64,000 nucleotides of DNA from an uncultured Microbacterium sp. (GTDB lineage Bacteria; Actinomycetota; Actinomycetes; Actinomycetales; Microbacteriaceae). This document shows, in pieces, positions 56,258-64,000 of the stretch. Both the position numbers and the translations under genes were made by a program. Where the stretch lies: positions 496,001 to 560,000 of the forward strand of contig NZ_CANLCY010000002.1 of the NCBI RefSeq assembly GCF_947489255.1, read 5' to 3'. The notes under the pieces were generated by a model, which did not search any database, was not told where the DNA came from, and saw only the letters and a program-made list of their open reading frames with translations. Position 1 is the stretch's first letter, and each line of letters begins with the position of its first letter.

Positions 56258-56653
56258 TCAGCCCAGCTCGCCCGTCACGAACTGAGCGCGGCCGTGACCG
56301 AACGACCAATCGGCATCACCGTTCTCGGTGACGCTGACGACGAGGTCGCTCCCGGCGAGTCCGATCCGCTCGTGCAGCTTCTCCGCGAGCAGGCGGTACA
56401 GCGCGACCTTGGCGTCGTCGGTGCGCTGCTTCGACGACAGGCGCACGATCACGAGCCGCTCCGAGCGCTCGATGCCGAGTCCGGTGTCCAACGCCATCAG
56501 CTCGAAGGGCTCGTGCTGCGTGAGGATCTGGTAGCGGTCGGTGTCGGGAACTCCGAACGCCTCGACGACGGCATCCTGCACGGCGTCCAGCATCGTGCGC
56601 AGCTCGGTCTCGTCGTAGCGTCCGCGGATCGTGTCGATCATCACCAGGGGCAT
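56258..56653 (-). CDS. tautomerase-superfamily protein
   Basis: 131 residues with the catalytic Pro directly after the initiator Met (MPLVMIDTIRGRYDETELRTMLDAVQDAVVEAFGVPDTDRYQILTQHEP). This Tautomerase_2-like group is double the length of classic 4-oxalocrotonate tautomerase and includes CgX/malonate-semialdehyde-type enzymes. Arg near residues 10–12 could be the substrate ligand. Convergent with the SNF2 gene and divergent from the MBL/Rieske gene; substrate not predictable. Confidence 0.82.
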   Translation of the reverse strand: MPLVMIDTIRGRYDETELRTMLDAVQDAVVEAFGVPDTDRYQILTQHEPFELMALDTGLGIERSERLVIVRLSSKQRTDDAKVALYRLLAEKLHERIGLAGSDLVVSVTENGDADWSFGHGRAQFVTGELG

Positions 56654-56795
56654 GGGGGTCCTTTCGTGGGGCTCTGCACGCTACCTCCGGTGAGTGTGGG
56701 TGCGGACGGCTTGACGCGGACACCCCCGCCCCTCTCAGGCCTCTTCCCGGAGCCCCGCGTAGACTCGACGGGTTCGCCAACGACACAGGAGCGGC

Positions 56796-58379
56796 ATGAA
56801 GATCACCGGCCTCGGCCACGCGGGAATGTTCATCGAGACGCGCGGCGGCAGCATCATCTGCGACCCCGTCCTCGGTCCGAGCTTCTTCGGCTCGTGGTTC
56901 CCGTTCCCCGACAATCGCGCTCTCGATTGGGAGCGGTTCGGCACGGCCGACTTCCTCTACATCTCGCACCGCCATCGCGATCACTTCGATCCGGCACTGC
57001 TGGAGCGCTACGTGCCGAAGGACATCAAGGTTCTCCTGCCCGAGTACCCGACCGACGACCTCGAGCAGGACCTCCTCGCCCTCGGCTACACGAACATCGT
57101 GCGCACCGAGGCGGGCGTGCCCCTGCAGTTCGGCGACCTGAAGCTCATGGTGACGCCGCTGCGCGCCCCGTCGGATGGGCCCATCGGCGACTCGTCGCTG
57201 TCACTCGACGACGGCACGGCATCCATCCTCAACCAGAACGACTCGCACCCCCTCGACCTGGAGAAGCTGTTCGACTTCGGCAAGCCCGACGCCTACTTCA
57301 CCCAAGTGTCGGGCGCGATCTGGTGGCCGATGGTCTACGACCTGCCCCAGGACGCCAAGCAGAACTTCGCCCAGCTCAAGCGCGACGCGCAGAACAAGCG
57401 CGCCATGTACTACATCGAGAAGGTGGATGCCGAGCACGTCTTCCCCATGGCGGGCCCGCCGATGTTCCTGCGCGAGGAGCTGTTCCGCTACAACGGCACG
57501 GGCCTGGAGAACGACTCGATCTTCACCGACCAGCGCGAGTTCCTCGCGCACATGAAGGAGCAGCGCCCCGACCAGAAGGGCTACCTGTTCCTCCCGGGCA
57601 CCGAGGTCGAGGTGCAGGGGGCGGACGTCACCGTCACCCAGACGCTGTACACCGATGCCGAGATCGAGCGCGTGTTCGGCGACAAGTGGAACTACCTCGC
57701 CGAGCAGCGCGACAGCCGTCAGGCCGAGATCACGGCCGAGGAGGCGACGCGTGCCGAGGTCATCCCGCCCGCCGAGATGCTCGCCGCGTTGAAGGAGTGG
57801 TGGGAGCCGCTGCTGCGTCGCGCCCGCACGATCCGCAACGGCGTCGGTGGCGTGGTGCGGTTCCGCATCGGCGAGCTCGACATGGTCGTGGACTTCCCCA
57901 AGGCCAAGCTGCGCGAATACGCGGGGGAGGAGTGCATCTACTGGTACACGATCCCCGCCGACCTCGTGTCGACCAACATCCGCGACCACGAGATCGACTG
58001 GTCGAATTCGATCTTCCTGTCGATGCAGTTCGAGGTGGGGCGTTCGGGCAAGTTCAACGAGTTCCTCACGACGTTCCTCAAGTGCCTCTCGCGCGACCGC
58101 ATCGAGTACGTCGAGAACTGGTACGCCGAGCAGAGCGATCAGACCGAGGATGCCGAGATCGGCGACTGGACCGTGCAGCGTCGCTGCCCGCACCTGCGTG
58201 CCGACCTGACGAAGACCGGCAAGATCGAGGACGGCGTGCTGACCTGTTCGCTGCACGACTGGAAGTGGGACCTGGAGACCGGTCGCTGCCTGACGACGAC
58301 CGGTCACCCGATCCGCTCGTCGCGCGTGCGCACCACGCCGAGCGGCGAGCGCGCCGCCGCCGAGGTCGCCGCGGGCTGA
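56796..58379 (+). CDS. metallo-beta-lactamase-fold/Rieske [2Fe-2S] fusion protein
   Basis: 527 residues. N-terminal UlaG/RomA-like MBL domain: ISHRHRDHFD gives H58, H60, D62, H63; a GHAG loop starts the fold. The middle part (about 380–450) resembles an SCP2-like fold. The C-terminal part is a Rieske cluster site CPH (464–466) and CSLH (484–487) with all four ligands. This MBL-plus-Rieske layout recalls CMP-Neu5Ac hydroxylase in reversed order. Substrate unknown. A -10-like TAGACT at 56760 precedes ATG 56796. Confidence 0.82.
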   Translation: MKITGLGHAGMFIETRGGSIICDPVLGPSFFGSWFPFPDNRALDWERFGTADFLYISHRHRDHFDPALLERYVPKDIKVLLPEYPTDDLEQDLLALGYTNIVRTEAGVPLQFGDLKLMVTPLRAPSDGPIGDSSLSLDDGTASILNQNDSHPLDLEKLFDFGKPDAYFTQVSGAIWWPMVYDLPQDAKQNFAQLKRDAQNKRAMYYIEKVDAEHVFPMAGPPMFLREELFRYNGTGLENDSIFTDQREFLAHMKEQRPDQKGYLFLPGTEVEVQGADVTVTQTLYTDAEIERVFGDKWNYLAEQRDSRQAEITAEEATRAEVIPPAEMLAALKEWWEPLLRRARTIRNGVGGVVRFRIGELDMVVDFPKAKLREYAGEECIYWYTIPADLVSTNIRDHEIDWSNSIFLSMQFEVGRSGKFNEFLTTFLKCLSRDRIEYVENWYAEQSDQTEDAEIGDWTVQRRCPHLRADLTKTGKIEDGVLTCSLHDWKWDLETGRCLTTTGHPIRSSRVRTTPSGERAAAEVAAG

Positions 58380-58391
58380 TCCTCGCCGGGG

Positions 58392-58583
58392 CTCCATCAC
58401 GTCGCGGTGTGGGTCGCCGACGTTTCCGTGGCGGACGCCGAGTGGGGATGGCTGCTCCATGCGGTCGGCTTCGAGCGGACCGAACAGGGGGCCGACGGGG
58501 ATACGTGGAGTGCCGGTGACGGCCCGTACCTGACGTTGACGACGTCGCCGAGCCTGTCGCGGCTCGACCACCGGCGCACGCTC
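58392..58583 (+). pseudogene. truncated VOC/glyoxalase-family gene
   Basis: Translating in frame from 58392 gives LHHVAVWVADVSVADAEWGWLLHAVGF, then W(S)AGDGPYLTLTTSPSLSRLDHRR, the first half of a vicinal-oxygen-chelate protein. The expected next segment (PGLNHLAF...) is missing; the frame continues into Arg/Pro/Thr-rich sequence with no similarity. No start codon precedes LHHVAV except a GTG five codons in. So this is a remnant, cut about 100 bp before the 3' end of the DUF222/HNH gene. Confidence 0.62.
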
Positions 58584-58682
58584 TTTGCGCGCACCCCACA
58601 AAGCTCCCCCCGACGCACGCCCCCTGCGCGCACCCCTCGCCGAACACCCCTTCCGGGCGATCCGCATCCGTCCCGGACCGCT

Positions 58683-60266
58683 TCAGGCCGCGTCAAAGCG
58701 GCGCGGAGATCTCGACCGCAGCTGCACGGGCGGCCGCGCCTCGCCGGTGCGCGGGTCGGGTGGGGCGTGCAGCCAGTAGGTATCCCGGCCGGTCACGGGG
58801 TCCCGCTCCCGCACGATCCTCTCGCGCCGGTTGTGGAGCCCGAGGTGATGGTTTCGGCAGAGCGGAACGCCGTCGTCGACGTCGGTTCTGCCGCGATCCG
58901 AGGCCCAGTGATCGATGTGGTGCATCTCGCACTGCGAGATCGGGGCACGGCATCCCATGCCGACGCAACCGCCATCGCGCACCGCGATCGCGATCCGCTG
59001 GGCGCGCGTGAACAGACGCTGATGTCGGCCGACATCGAGTGGCCGACCCGCATCGCCGAGAGTCACCGGCACCGCACCCGCGTCGCACAGGTAGCTCTCG
59101 ACCACCCCGCCGGGAAGGGCATCCCCACCGTCTTCGAGGTGCCCGACGCCGCGCACGGCCGTCTCGACGCTCGCCGCCGCGCCGCCGACTTCGTCGACCA
59201 TGCGCGGTACCCCTCCGCCCGGGCTCCCGCCGGCGCTTCCCTTCCCGGCCGTCGTCAGCGCAGACGCCTCCACCACGATCCGCACCCCGGGCTGCCGGTC
59301 GCCGAACGCCTGCGCCGGATCGGCCGCCGCCCCGGTGCGCAGGACGGCGATCAGGGTGTCGTACGCGATCTGCTCGCCCGACCGCTCGTCGGAGACGGCA
59401 CCCACCATCGCGTCCGCGCCCGCGCTCGCGCCCGCGCCCGCGCCCGCACCCGCATCCACGAACCGCGGACCCCGCCGCGGCCGCAACGCCGCCTGCAGGA
59501 TCGCGTCGACCCACGCCGCCGCATCGTCGTCGAACACGAACCGGCCGTGCCTCTGCCCGTGCTCGTCGACCCACGAACGATATGACCGAGCGGCGAAGCG
59601 TTCCTCGAACCGCAGCGTCACGCCGACGGGGTCGAGGCGATCGCGCGCGATCCGCGCAGACGCCCGCAATTCTTCGACCGGCACGTGCGTTGCTTCGTCG
59701 ATCAACCGTTCGACGGCCGTCACCCAGGCGCGGGGGAGAAAAGCCGGGTCGAGCTCGGGATACCTCTCGACGGGCGGCTCGCCCAACCCCAAGCGGATCG
59801 CCTGGAACTGCGCGTGACTGAGCGTCCCGTCTCGAAGCGCCCCGCTCATGCGGTCGAGCCACTCCTCGCCGGCGTTCTCGGGTACGACGCCCGGAGTGGC
59901 CGTAGGACCACCCCCGCCGGGCGCGATCGAGGAACGCAGCGAGGGCAGCAGATCGCCCCCGGTCTTCACCGCCCGCGACACCTCCCGCCTGCTCCGCCCG
60001 GTCAGCGTCTGCAGCAAGTCCGTGGCATTCCGGTGGCCCTGACGTTGCGCCAGCCCTGCCCCGCCCCGCTCGCGCGCCGAGCGCGCGTCGATGACGCGCG
60101 CCGCACAGGCCGCCAGCACATCGAGGGCGTTGCGTGCGGCGGTGATCTCGCTCACCAGCGTCAGGAGCTCGCGGTCGTCCAGCTCCTCGACCTCCCGGCC
60201 CGTCACCAGCGCGACGACGCGGTCGCTCGCCGCCCGAAGGCGGTCGACCGGCGCGTGCGATTTCAT
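58683..60266 (-). CDS. DUF222 domain HNH endonuclease (13E12 repeat family type)
   Basis: 527 residues. N-terminal DUF222 ([44 protein letters not shown]...), a Gly/Ala repeat segment [13 protein letters not shown] at about residues 280–292, and a C-terminal HNH nuclease: [21 protein letters not shown] and [11 protein letters not shown] (zinc Cys pair, His, Asn, His). The family is multi-copy in Actinobacteria and in M. tuberculosis (13E12 proteins) LexA-controlled and linked to repeat elements. A LexA-like box overlaps this gene's start; no Shine–Dalgarno is seen. Confidence 0.88.
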   Translation of the reverse strand: MKSHAPVDRLRAASDRVVALVTGREVEELDDRELLTLVSEITAARNALDVLAACAARVIDARSARERGGAGLAQRQGHRNATDLLQTLTGRSRREVSRAVKTGGDLLPSLRSSIAPGGGGPTATPGVVPENAGEEWLDRMSGALRDGTLSHAQFQAIRLGLGEPPVERYPELDPAFLPRAWVTAVERLIDEATHVPVEELRASARIARDRLDPVGVTLRFEERFAARSYRSWVDEHGQRHGRFVFDDDAAAWVDAILQAALRPRRGPRFVDAGAGAGAGASAGADAMVGAVSDERSGEQIAYDTLIAVLRTGAAADPAQAFGDRQPGVRIVVEASALTTAGKGSAGGSPGGGVPRMVDEVGGAAASVETAVRGVGHLEDGGDALPGGVVESYLCDAGAVPVTLGDAGRPLDVGRHQRLFTRAQRIAIAVRDGGCVGMGCRAPISQCEMHHIDHWASDRGRTDVDDGVPLCRNHHLGLHNRRERIVRERDPVTGRDTYWLHAPPDPRTGEARPPVQLRSRSPRRFDAA

Positions 60267-60281
60267 AGAACAAATGTACGA
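60266..60281 (-). promoter_or_regulatory. LexA-like box at the start of the DUF222/HNH gene
   Basis: Read on the gene's strand: TCGTACATTTGTTCTA, matching TCGAAC(N4)GTTCGA at 10 of 12 fixed positions. Its last base is the first base of the ATG. Placement fits SOS repression of a leaderless or near-leaderless transcript. Confidence 0.55.
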
Positions 60282-60380
60282 ACGCCGTCATCGAGCCACC
60301 AGCGCCGGAGCGCGACACCACCCGCAACCGCCCAGGGTTCACCCGCCCGCACCCGCTAGACTCGACGAAGAACCACAGCA

Positions 60381-60418
60381 ACCTTTAACCCCGTCCCGTG
60401 AGGCGGAGAAGGGAGCGG
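60381..60418 (+). promoter_or_regulatory. PyrR-binding RNA element in the pyr leader
   Basis: CCTTTAACCCCGTCCCGTGAGGCGGAGAAGGGAG region: contains GTCCCGTGAGGC, matching the PyrR-binding loop consensus (A/G)GUCCnGnGAGGCU, closed by CCTT/AAGG. It ends at the pyrR Shine–Dalgarno, so PyrR with UMP would block translation of its own operon, as in mycobacteria. A TAGACT -10 (60357–60362) lies just upstream. Confidence 0.85.
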
Positions 60419-60421
60419 CGG

Positions 60422-60952
60422 ATGAACACGCGCACCGTCATGCACGATGCCGACATCGCCCGCGCTTTGACGCGCATCTCGCACGAGATCCTGGAGTCCA
60501 ACAAGGGACCGGAGGGACTCGTCCTCCTCGGCATCCCGACCCGCGGCGTCACGCTCGCGAACCGGATCGGCCCCCTCGTCGGCGAGTTCGGGGGAGCGGC
60601 CGTCCCGGTCGGCTCTCTCGACGTCACCATGTACCGCGACGATCTGCACCGCAATCCCACGCGGGCTCCGCGCAAGACCGAGATCCCCGCCGGGGGCATC
60701 GACGGCAAGACCGTCGTGCTGATCGACGACGTGCTGTTCTCGGGCCGCAGCATCCGCGCCGCCCTCGACGCCCTGCAGGACATCGGCCGCCCCGCCGCCG
60801 TGCGCCTGGCCACCCTGATCGACCGCGGCCACCGCGAGCTGCCGATCCGCCCCGACTTCGTGGGCAAGAACCTCCCCAGCGCCCGCGACGAGCGCGTCAA
60901 CGTGCGCCTCGCCGAGATCGACGGCATCGAGGAGGTGACGATCGAGTCATGA
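60422..60952 (+). CDS. pyrR: bifunctional pyr operon regulator / uracil phosphoribosyltransferase PyrR
   Basis: 176 residues. PRTase fold with the PRPP loop [21 protein letters not shown] and the family segment [41 protein letters not shown] is the flexible loop. Binds leader RNA to attenuate pyr expression and has weak UPRTase activity. First gene of pyrR-pyrB-pyrC-(membrane protein)-carA. ATGA overlap with pyrB. Confidence 0.96.
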   Translation: MNTRTVMHDADIARALTRISHEILESNKGPEGLVLLGIPTRGVTLANRIGPLVGEFGGAAVPVGSLDVTMYRDDLHRNPTRAPRKTEIPAGGIDGKTVVLIDDVLFSGRSIRAALDALQDIGRPAAVRLATLIDRGHRELPIRPDFVGKNLPSARDERVNVRLAEIDGIEEVTIES

Positions 60953-61917
60953 GGCACCTCCTCGACACCCAGCACCTCTCGCGCGCCGAGGCGCTCGAGA
61001 TCCTCGACGTCGCCGAGGACATGGCCGACACCCAGAGCCGCGAGGTCAAGAAGCTGCCGACGCTGCGCGGCAAGACCGTGGTCAACCTCTTCTTCGAGGA
61101 CTCCACGCGCACGCGCATCTCGTTCGAGGCCGCCGCCAAGCGCCTCTCCGCCGACGTCATCAACTTCTCGGCGAAGGGCTCGAGCGTCAGCAAGGGCGAG
61201 TCCCTGCAGGACACGGCTCAGACGCTGCAGGCGATGGGGGCGGATGCCGTGGTCATCCGCCACGGCGCATCCGGCGCTCCGCGCACCCTCGCGACCTCCG
61301 GCTGGATCAGCGCCGGCGTGGTGAACGCGGGCGACGGCACCCACGAGCACCCCACTCAGGCCCTGCTCGACGCCTTCACGATCCGCAAGCGCCTGTTCGG
61401 CGACGACAGCCGCGGCCGCGATCTCTCCGGCATCCGGGTCACGATCGTCGGCGACGTGCTGCACTCGCGCGTCGCGCGCTCGAACGTGTGGCTCCTGCAC
61501 ACCCTCGGTGCGCTCGTCACGCTGGTGGCCCCGCCCACCCTCGTGCCGCAGGACGTCAGCGGCTGGCCCGTCGAGGTGGAGTACGACCTCGACCGCGCGA
61601 TCGCCGCCGGACCCGACGCACTGATGATGCTGCGCATCCAGCTCGAGCGCATGAGTGCGGCGTATTTCCCGACTGAACGGGAGTATTCCCGCCGCTACGG
61701 CCTCGACGCGCGGCGTTTGCAGGCCCTACCGGGCGGTAGCATCGTCCTACACCCCGGTCCGATGAACCGGGGCCTGGAGATCTCCGCCGAAGCCGCCGAT
61801 TCCCCGCGCTCGACGGTGCTCGAGCAGGTCACGAACGGTGTCTCCGTGCGGATGGCCGTGCTGTACCTGCTGCTGGCGGGCGAGCGGCCCGACAGCGAGA
61901 GAGAGGACCTCCGATGA
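60949..61917 (+). CDS. pyrB: aspartate carbamoyltransferase catalytic subunit
   Basis: 322 residues. Carbamoyl-phosphate motif [39 protein letters not shown], and the aspartate-binding part near QLERM with [12 protein letters not shown] at the end. First committed pyrimidine step. No pyrI regulatory subunit follows, as normal in Actinobacteria. Overlaps pyrC by 4 bp. Confidence 0.97.
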   Translation: MRHLLDTQHLSRAEALEILDVAEDMADTQSREVKKLPTLRGKTVVNLFFEDSTRTRISFEAAAKRLSADVINFSAKGSSVSKGESLQDTAQTLQAMGADAVVIRHGASGAPRTLATSGWISAGVVNAGDGTHEHPTQALLDAFTIRKRLFGDDSRGRDLSGIRVTIVGDVLHSRVARSNVWLLHTLGALVTLVAPPTLVPQDVSGWPVEVEYDLDRAIAAGPDALMMLRIQLERMSAAYFPTEREYSRRYGLDARRLQALPGGSIVLHPGPMNRGLEISAEAADSPRSTVLEQVTNGVSVRMAVLYLLLAGERPDSEREDLR

Positions 61918-63236
61918 GCCACGCCACCCCCCAGACCCTTCTGGTGCGCGGCGCGCGCGTCGAAGGTCAAGATGCCACCGACCTCCTCATCCGCGACGGC
62001 GTCATCGCCGAGACCGGCTCGGGCCTGTCGCACCAGGGCGCGACGGTCGTGGATGCCGATGGCCTGATCGCCCTCCCGGGGCTGGTCGACCTGCACGTGC
62101 ACCTGCGCGAGCCCGGGTACGAGGCATCCGAGACCATCCTCACCGGGTCCCGGGCCGCCGCCGCCGGCGGATTCACCACCGTCTTCGCGATGCCCAACAC
62201 CTCTCCGGTCGCCGACACGGCGGGAGTGGTCGAGCAGGAGCTCGCGCTCGGCGAGGCCGCGGGCTACGTGCACGTGCAGCCGATCGGCGCCGTCACCGTC
62301 GGGCAGAAGGGCGAGCGCCTCGCCGAGCTCGGCGCCATGGCCGACTCCCGCGCACGCGTCCGTGTGTTCAGCGACGACGGCTTCTGCGTCTTCGACCCGC
62401 TGATCATGCGCCGGGCGCTGGAATACGTGAAGGCGTTCGGCGGCGTCATCGCCCAGCACGCCCAGGATCCGCGTCTGACCGAGGGCGCGCAGATGAACGA
62501 GGGCGCCGTCTCGGCCGAGCTGGGCCTCACCGGCTGGCCGGCCGTCGCCGAGGAATCGATCATCGCGCGCGACGTGCTGCTGGCCGAGCACGTCGGCTCG
62601 CGTCTGCACGTGTGCCACCTCTCGACCGCCGGTTCGGTCGACATCATCCGCTGGGCCAAGAAGCGCGGCGTGAACGTCACCGCCGAGGTCACCCCGCACC
62701 ACCTGCTGCTGACCGACGAGCTCGTGCGCGACTACGACGCCCGGTTCAAGGTCAACCCGCCCCTGCGTCGCGAAGAAGACGTCCTGGCGGTGCGCGAGGG
62801 CCTGGCCGACGGCACGATCGACATCGTCGCCACCGACCACGCCCCGCACCCCACCGAGGCGAAGGCCTGCGAGTGGGCCGCCGCGGCGAACGGCATGGTG
62901 GGCCTCGAGAGCGCGCTGCGCGTCGTGCACCACGCCATGGTCGACACCGGCCTGCTCGACTGGGCCGACGTCGCCCGCGTGATGTCGGCGACCCCGGCGC
63001 GCATCGGCCGCCTCGACGGGCACGGCACGCCCGTGTCCGCAGGCCAGCCGGCGACCTTCACGCTCTACGACCCGCGTCCCTCGCGCACGTTCGGACTCGA
63101 CGACCTGCGCGGGCGCAGCACCAACTCGCCGTACCTCGGCCGGGAGCTCCCCGGCGAGGTGCGCTGGACCGTGCGCGCCGGCATCCCGACCGTCGTCGAC
63201 GGCGCCGTGCTCGACGCGCCCGGGGTCCTCTCGTGA
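61914..63236 (+). CDS. pyrC: dihydroorotase
   Basis: 440 residues, amidohydrolase fold, class I type. [12 protein letters not shown] (metal His pair), the metal-bridging residue in the QHAQDPRL segment, [22 protein letters not shown], and [11 protein letters not shown] (catalytic Asp). Cyclises carbamoyl-aspartate. Coupled to both neighbours by 4-bp overlaps. Confidence 0.96.
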   Translation: MSHATPQTLLVRGARVEGQDATDLLIRDGVIAETGSGLSHQGATVVDADGLIALPGLVDLHVHLREPGYEASETILTGSRAAAAGGFTTVFAMPNTSPVADTAGVVEQELALGEAAGYVHVQPIGAVTVGQKGERLAELGAMADSRARVRVFSDDGFCVFDPLIMRRALEYVKAFGGVIAQHAQDPRLTEGAQMNEGAVSAELGLTGWPAVAEESIIARDVLLAEHVGSRLHVCHLSTAGSVDIIRWAKKRGVNVTAEVTPHHLLLTDELVRDYDARFKVNPPLRREEDVLAVREGLADGTIDIVATDHAPHPTEAKACEWAAAANGMVGLESALRVVHHAMVDTGLLDWADVARVMSATPARIGRLDGHGTPVSAGQPATFTLYDPRPSRTFGLDDLRGRSTNSPYLGRELPGEVRWTVRAGIPTVVDGAVLDAPGVLS

Positions 63237-63733
63237 CGCGAGAGGGCGCCCTGATCGTCATGATCGGCGTCGCCGTCGCGCTCCTCGCGCTGCTCGCGTG
63301 GGCCTGGGTGCGACGAACGCGGCGCGATGCGCGCTACACCGCCCCGGTGGGGGAGCTGCCCGCGGACGCCGTCGAAACGGCGGTCTTCTCGGGGCTCTAC
63401 GTCGCCACGACCCGACACGACGAGCCGCTCGAGCGTCTCGCGATCAAGGGTCTCGGCTTCCGCTCCCGCGTCGACGTCACGGTCACCTCGGCCGGCGTCG
63501 CGCTCGACCTCCCGGGCCAGCCCCGCATCGCGCTCACCCGCGACCGCCTGGTGGATGCCGCTCAGGCAACCGTCGCGATCGACCGCGTGGTCGAGCGCGA
63601 CGGCCTCACGCGCGTCAGCTGGCGCATCGACGACGACACGGTCGTCGACACCTACCTCCGCCCTCAGGAGGCCTCGGCCAAAGCACTGGCCGACGCCATC
63701 CGCCCCCTCACCTCGACAGGAAGCGACGCATGA
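63233..63733 (+). CDS. membrane protein of the pyr operon (between pyrC and carA)
   Basis: 166 residues. One N-terminal membrane helix (about 8–28) and a beta-rich cytoplasmic domain ([40 protein letters not shown]) resembling a PH-like fold. The same position in mycobacteria holds Rv1382. Function unknown; conserved linkage suggests a real role in the operon. GTGA overlap with pyrC, ATGA overlap with carA. Confidence 0.8.
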   Translation: MTREGALIVMIGVAVALLALLAWAWVRRTRRDARYTAPVGELPADAVETAVFSGLYVATTRHDEPLERLAIKGLGFRSRVDVTVTSAGVALDLPGQPRIALTRDRLVDAAQATVAIDRVVERDGLTRVSWRIDDDTVVDTYLRPQEASAKALADAIRPLTSTGSDA

Positions 63734-64000
63734 CCTCCCTGATCCCCTCCTCGCTGTCCACGCGAGAACCCGCCGTCCTCGTCCTCGAAGACGGAACCCG
63801 CTACACCGGCCGCGCCTACGGCGCTCGCGGCGAGACCCTCGGCGAGGTCGTCTTCGCCACCGGCATGACCGGTTACCAGGAGACGATCACCGACCCCTCG
63901 TACGCGGGCCAGATCGTGCTGCAGACCGCACCCCACATCGGCAACACCGGCGTCAACGACGAAGACCCCGAGTCGCGGCGCATCTGGGTCGCCGGCTACG
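63730..64000 (+). CDS. carA: carbamoyl-phosphate synthase small subunit, N-terminal part (cut by window edge)
   Basis: First 90 residues: [68 protein letters not shown], the diagnostic CarA N-terminal domain. The glutaminase domain lies beyond the window. Provides ammonia for carbamoyl phosphate. Last gene seen of the pyr operon. Confidence 0.95.
   Translation, partial: MTSLIPSSLSTREPAVLVLEDGTRYTGRAYGARGETLGEVVFATGMTGYQETITDPSYAGQIVLQTAPHIGNTGVNDEDPESRRIWVAGY

Noticed and set aside
53179..60266. SNF2 helicase plus HNH gene as a phage-defence island
   Set aside because: The genes are on opposite strands, 2.5 kb apart with unrelated genes between, and no methylase, nuclease partner or conserved operon is visible.

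Overview
The window is high-GC (about 70%) chromosomal DNA, densely packed on both strands, with GTG starts and 4-base ATGA/GTGA gene overlaps. Gene order (thrS–HIT phosphorylase, pdxST–yebC–ruvCAB–yajC–secDF–rel, alaS–ruvX–mltG–aroE–aroC–aroK–aroB, aroQ–efp–nusB, pyrR–pyrB–pyrC–membrane protein–carA) is that of Actinomycetota. Protein content, such as a DUF7882-type small protein and abundant GGATGCC/GGCATCC words, fits Microbacteriaceae, most likely a Microbacterium-like organism. This is inference from gene content, not a 16S call.

Layout. 1–9.8 kb: fatty-acid oxidation pair (hydratase/dehydrogenase fragment and thiolase), RNase D, DUF3000, an alpha/beta hydrolase, SufE plus sulfurtransferase, ZapE, an ammonium transporter with a GlnR-like box, and a MazF/PemK-like protein. 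9.8–11.7 kb: four tRNA genes (Val-CAC, Gly-GCC, Cys-GCA, Val-GAC) in gene-poor DNA with imperfect repeats. 11.7–18.5 kb: two PPOX/F420-type proteins, a DUF7882-type protein, an ArsB-like transporter, thrS with an Ap4A-phosphorylase-like HIT gene, and two tandem paralogous lipoproteins. 18.5–22.3 kb: vitamin B6 block (pdxY, a PdxR-like MocR regulator, divergent pdxS-pdxT). 22.3–36.4 kb: yebC, ruvCAB, yajC-secD-secF, rel, an AbiEi-like gene, a DUF349 protein, rarA, rpsD. 36.5–46.1 kb: alaS, ruvX, mltG, then aroE-aroC-aroK-aroB. 46.1–52 kb: a quinate/shikimate catabolic module (transporter, quinate/shikimate dehydrogenase, TetR regulator, QsuB-like dehydroshikimate dehydratase) sitting exactly where the ancestral aroB–aroQ link would be. 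52–60.3 kb: efp, nusB, then accessory genes: SNF2 helicase, tautomerase, a metallo-beta-lactamase/Rieske fusion, a truncated VOC pseudogene and a DUF222/HNH gene. 60.3–64 kb: pyrimidine operon with a PyrR-binding leader, running off the window inside carA.

How the parts work together. AroB, AroQ, AroE, AroK and AroC carry the shikimate pathway. The interposed qsu-like genes would import shikimate or quinate, oxidise them to dehydroshikimate/dehydroquinate and dehydrate the former to protocatechuate. AroQ apparently serves both directions. Two almost identical 20-bp sites, each covering a -10-like element of a qsu promoter, suggest that the TetR protein controls both transcription units. LexA-like boxes lie before ruvA and before the DUF222/HNH gene, a PyrR RNA element precedes pyrR, and a GlnR-like box precedes amt.

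Other points of note are a strongly strand-biased 7-mer (GGGGGAG), an over-represented GGATGCC word that imposes otherwise unusual codons, a poly-aspartate insertion in RarA, and a PPOX gene that has probably lost its stop and now overlaps its convergent neighbour.
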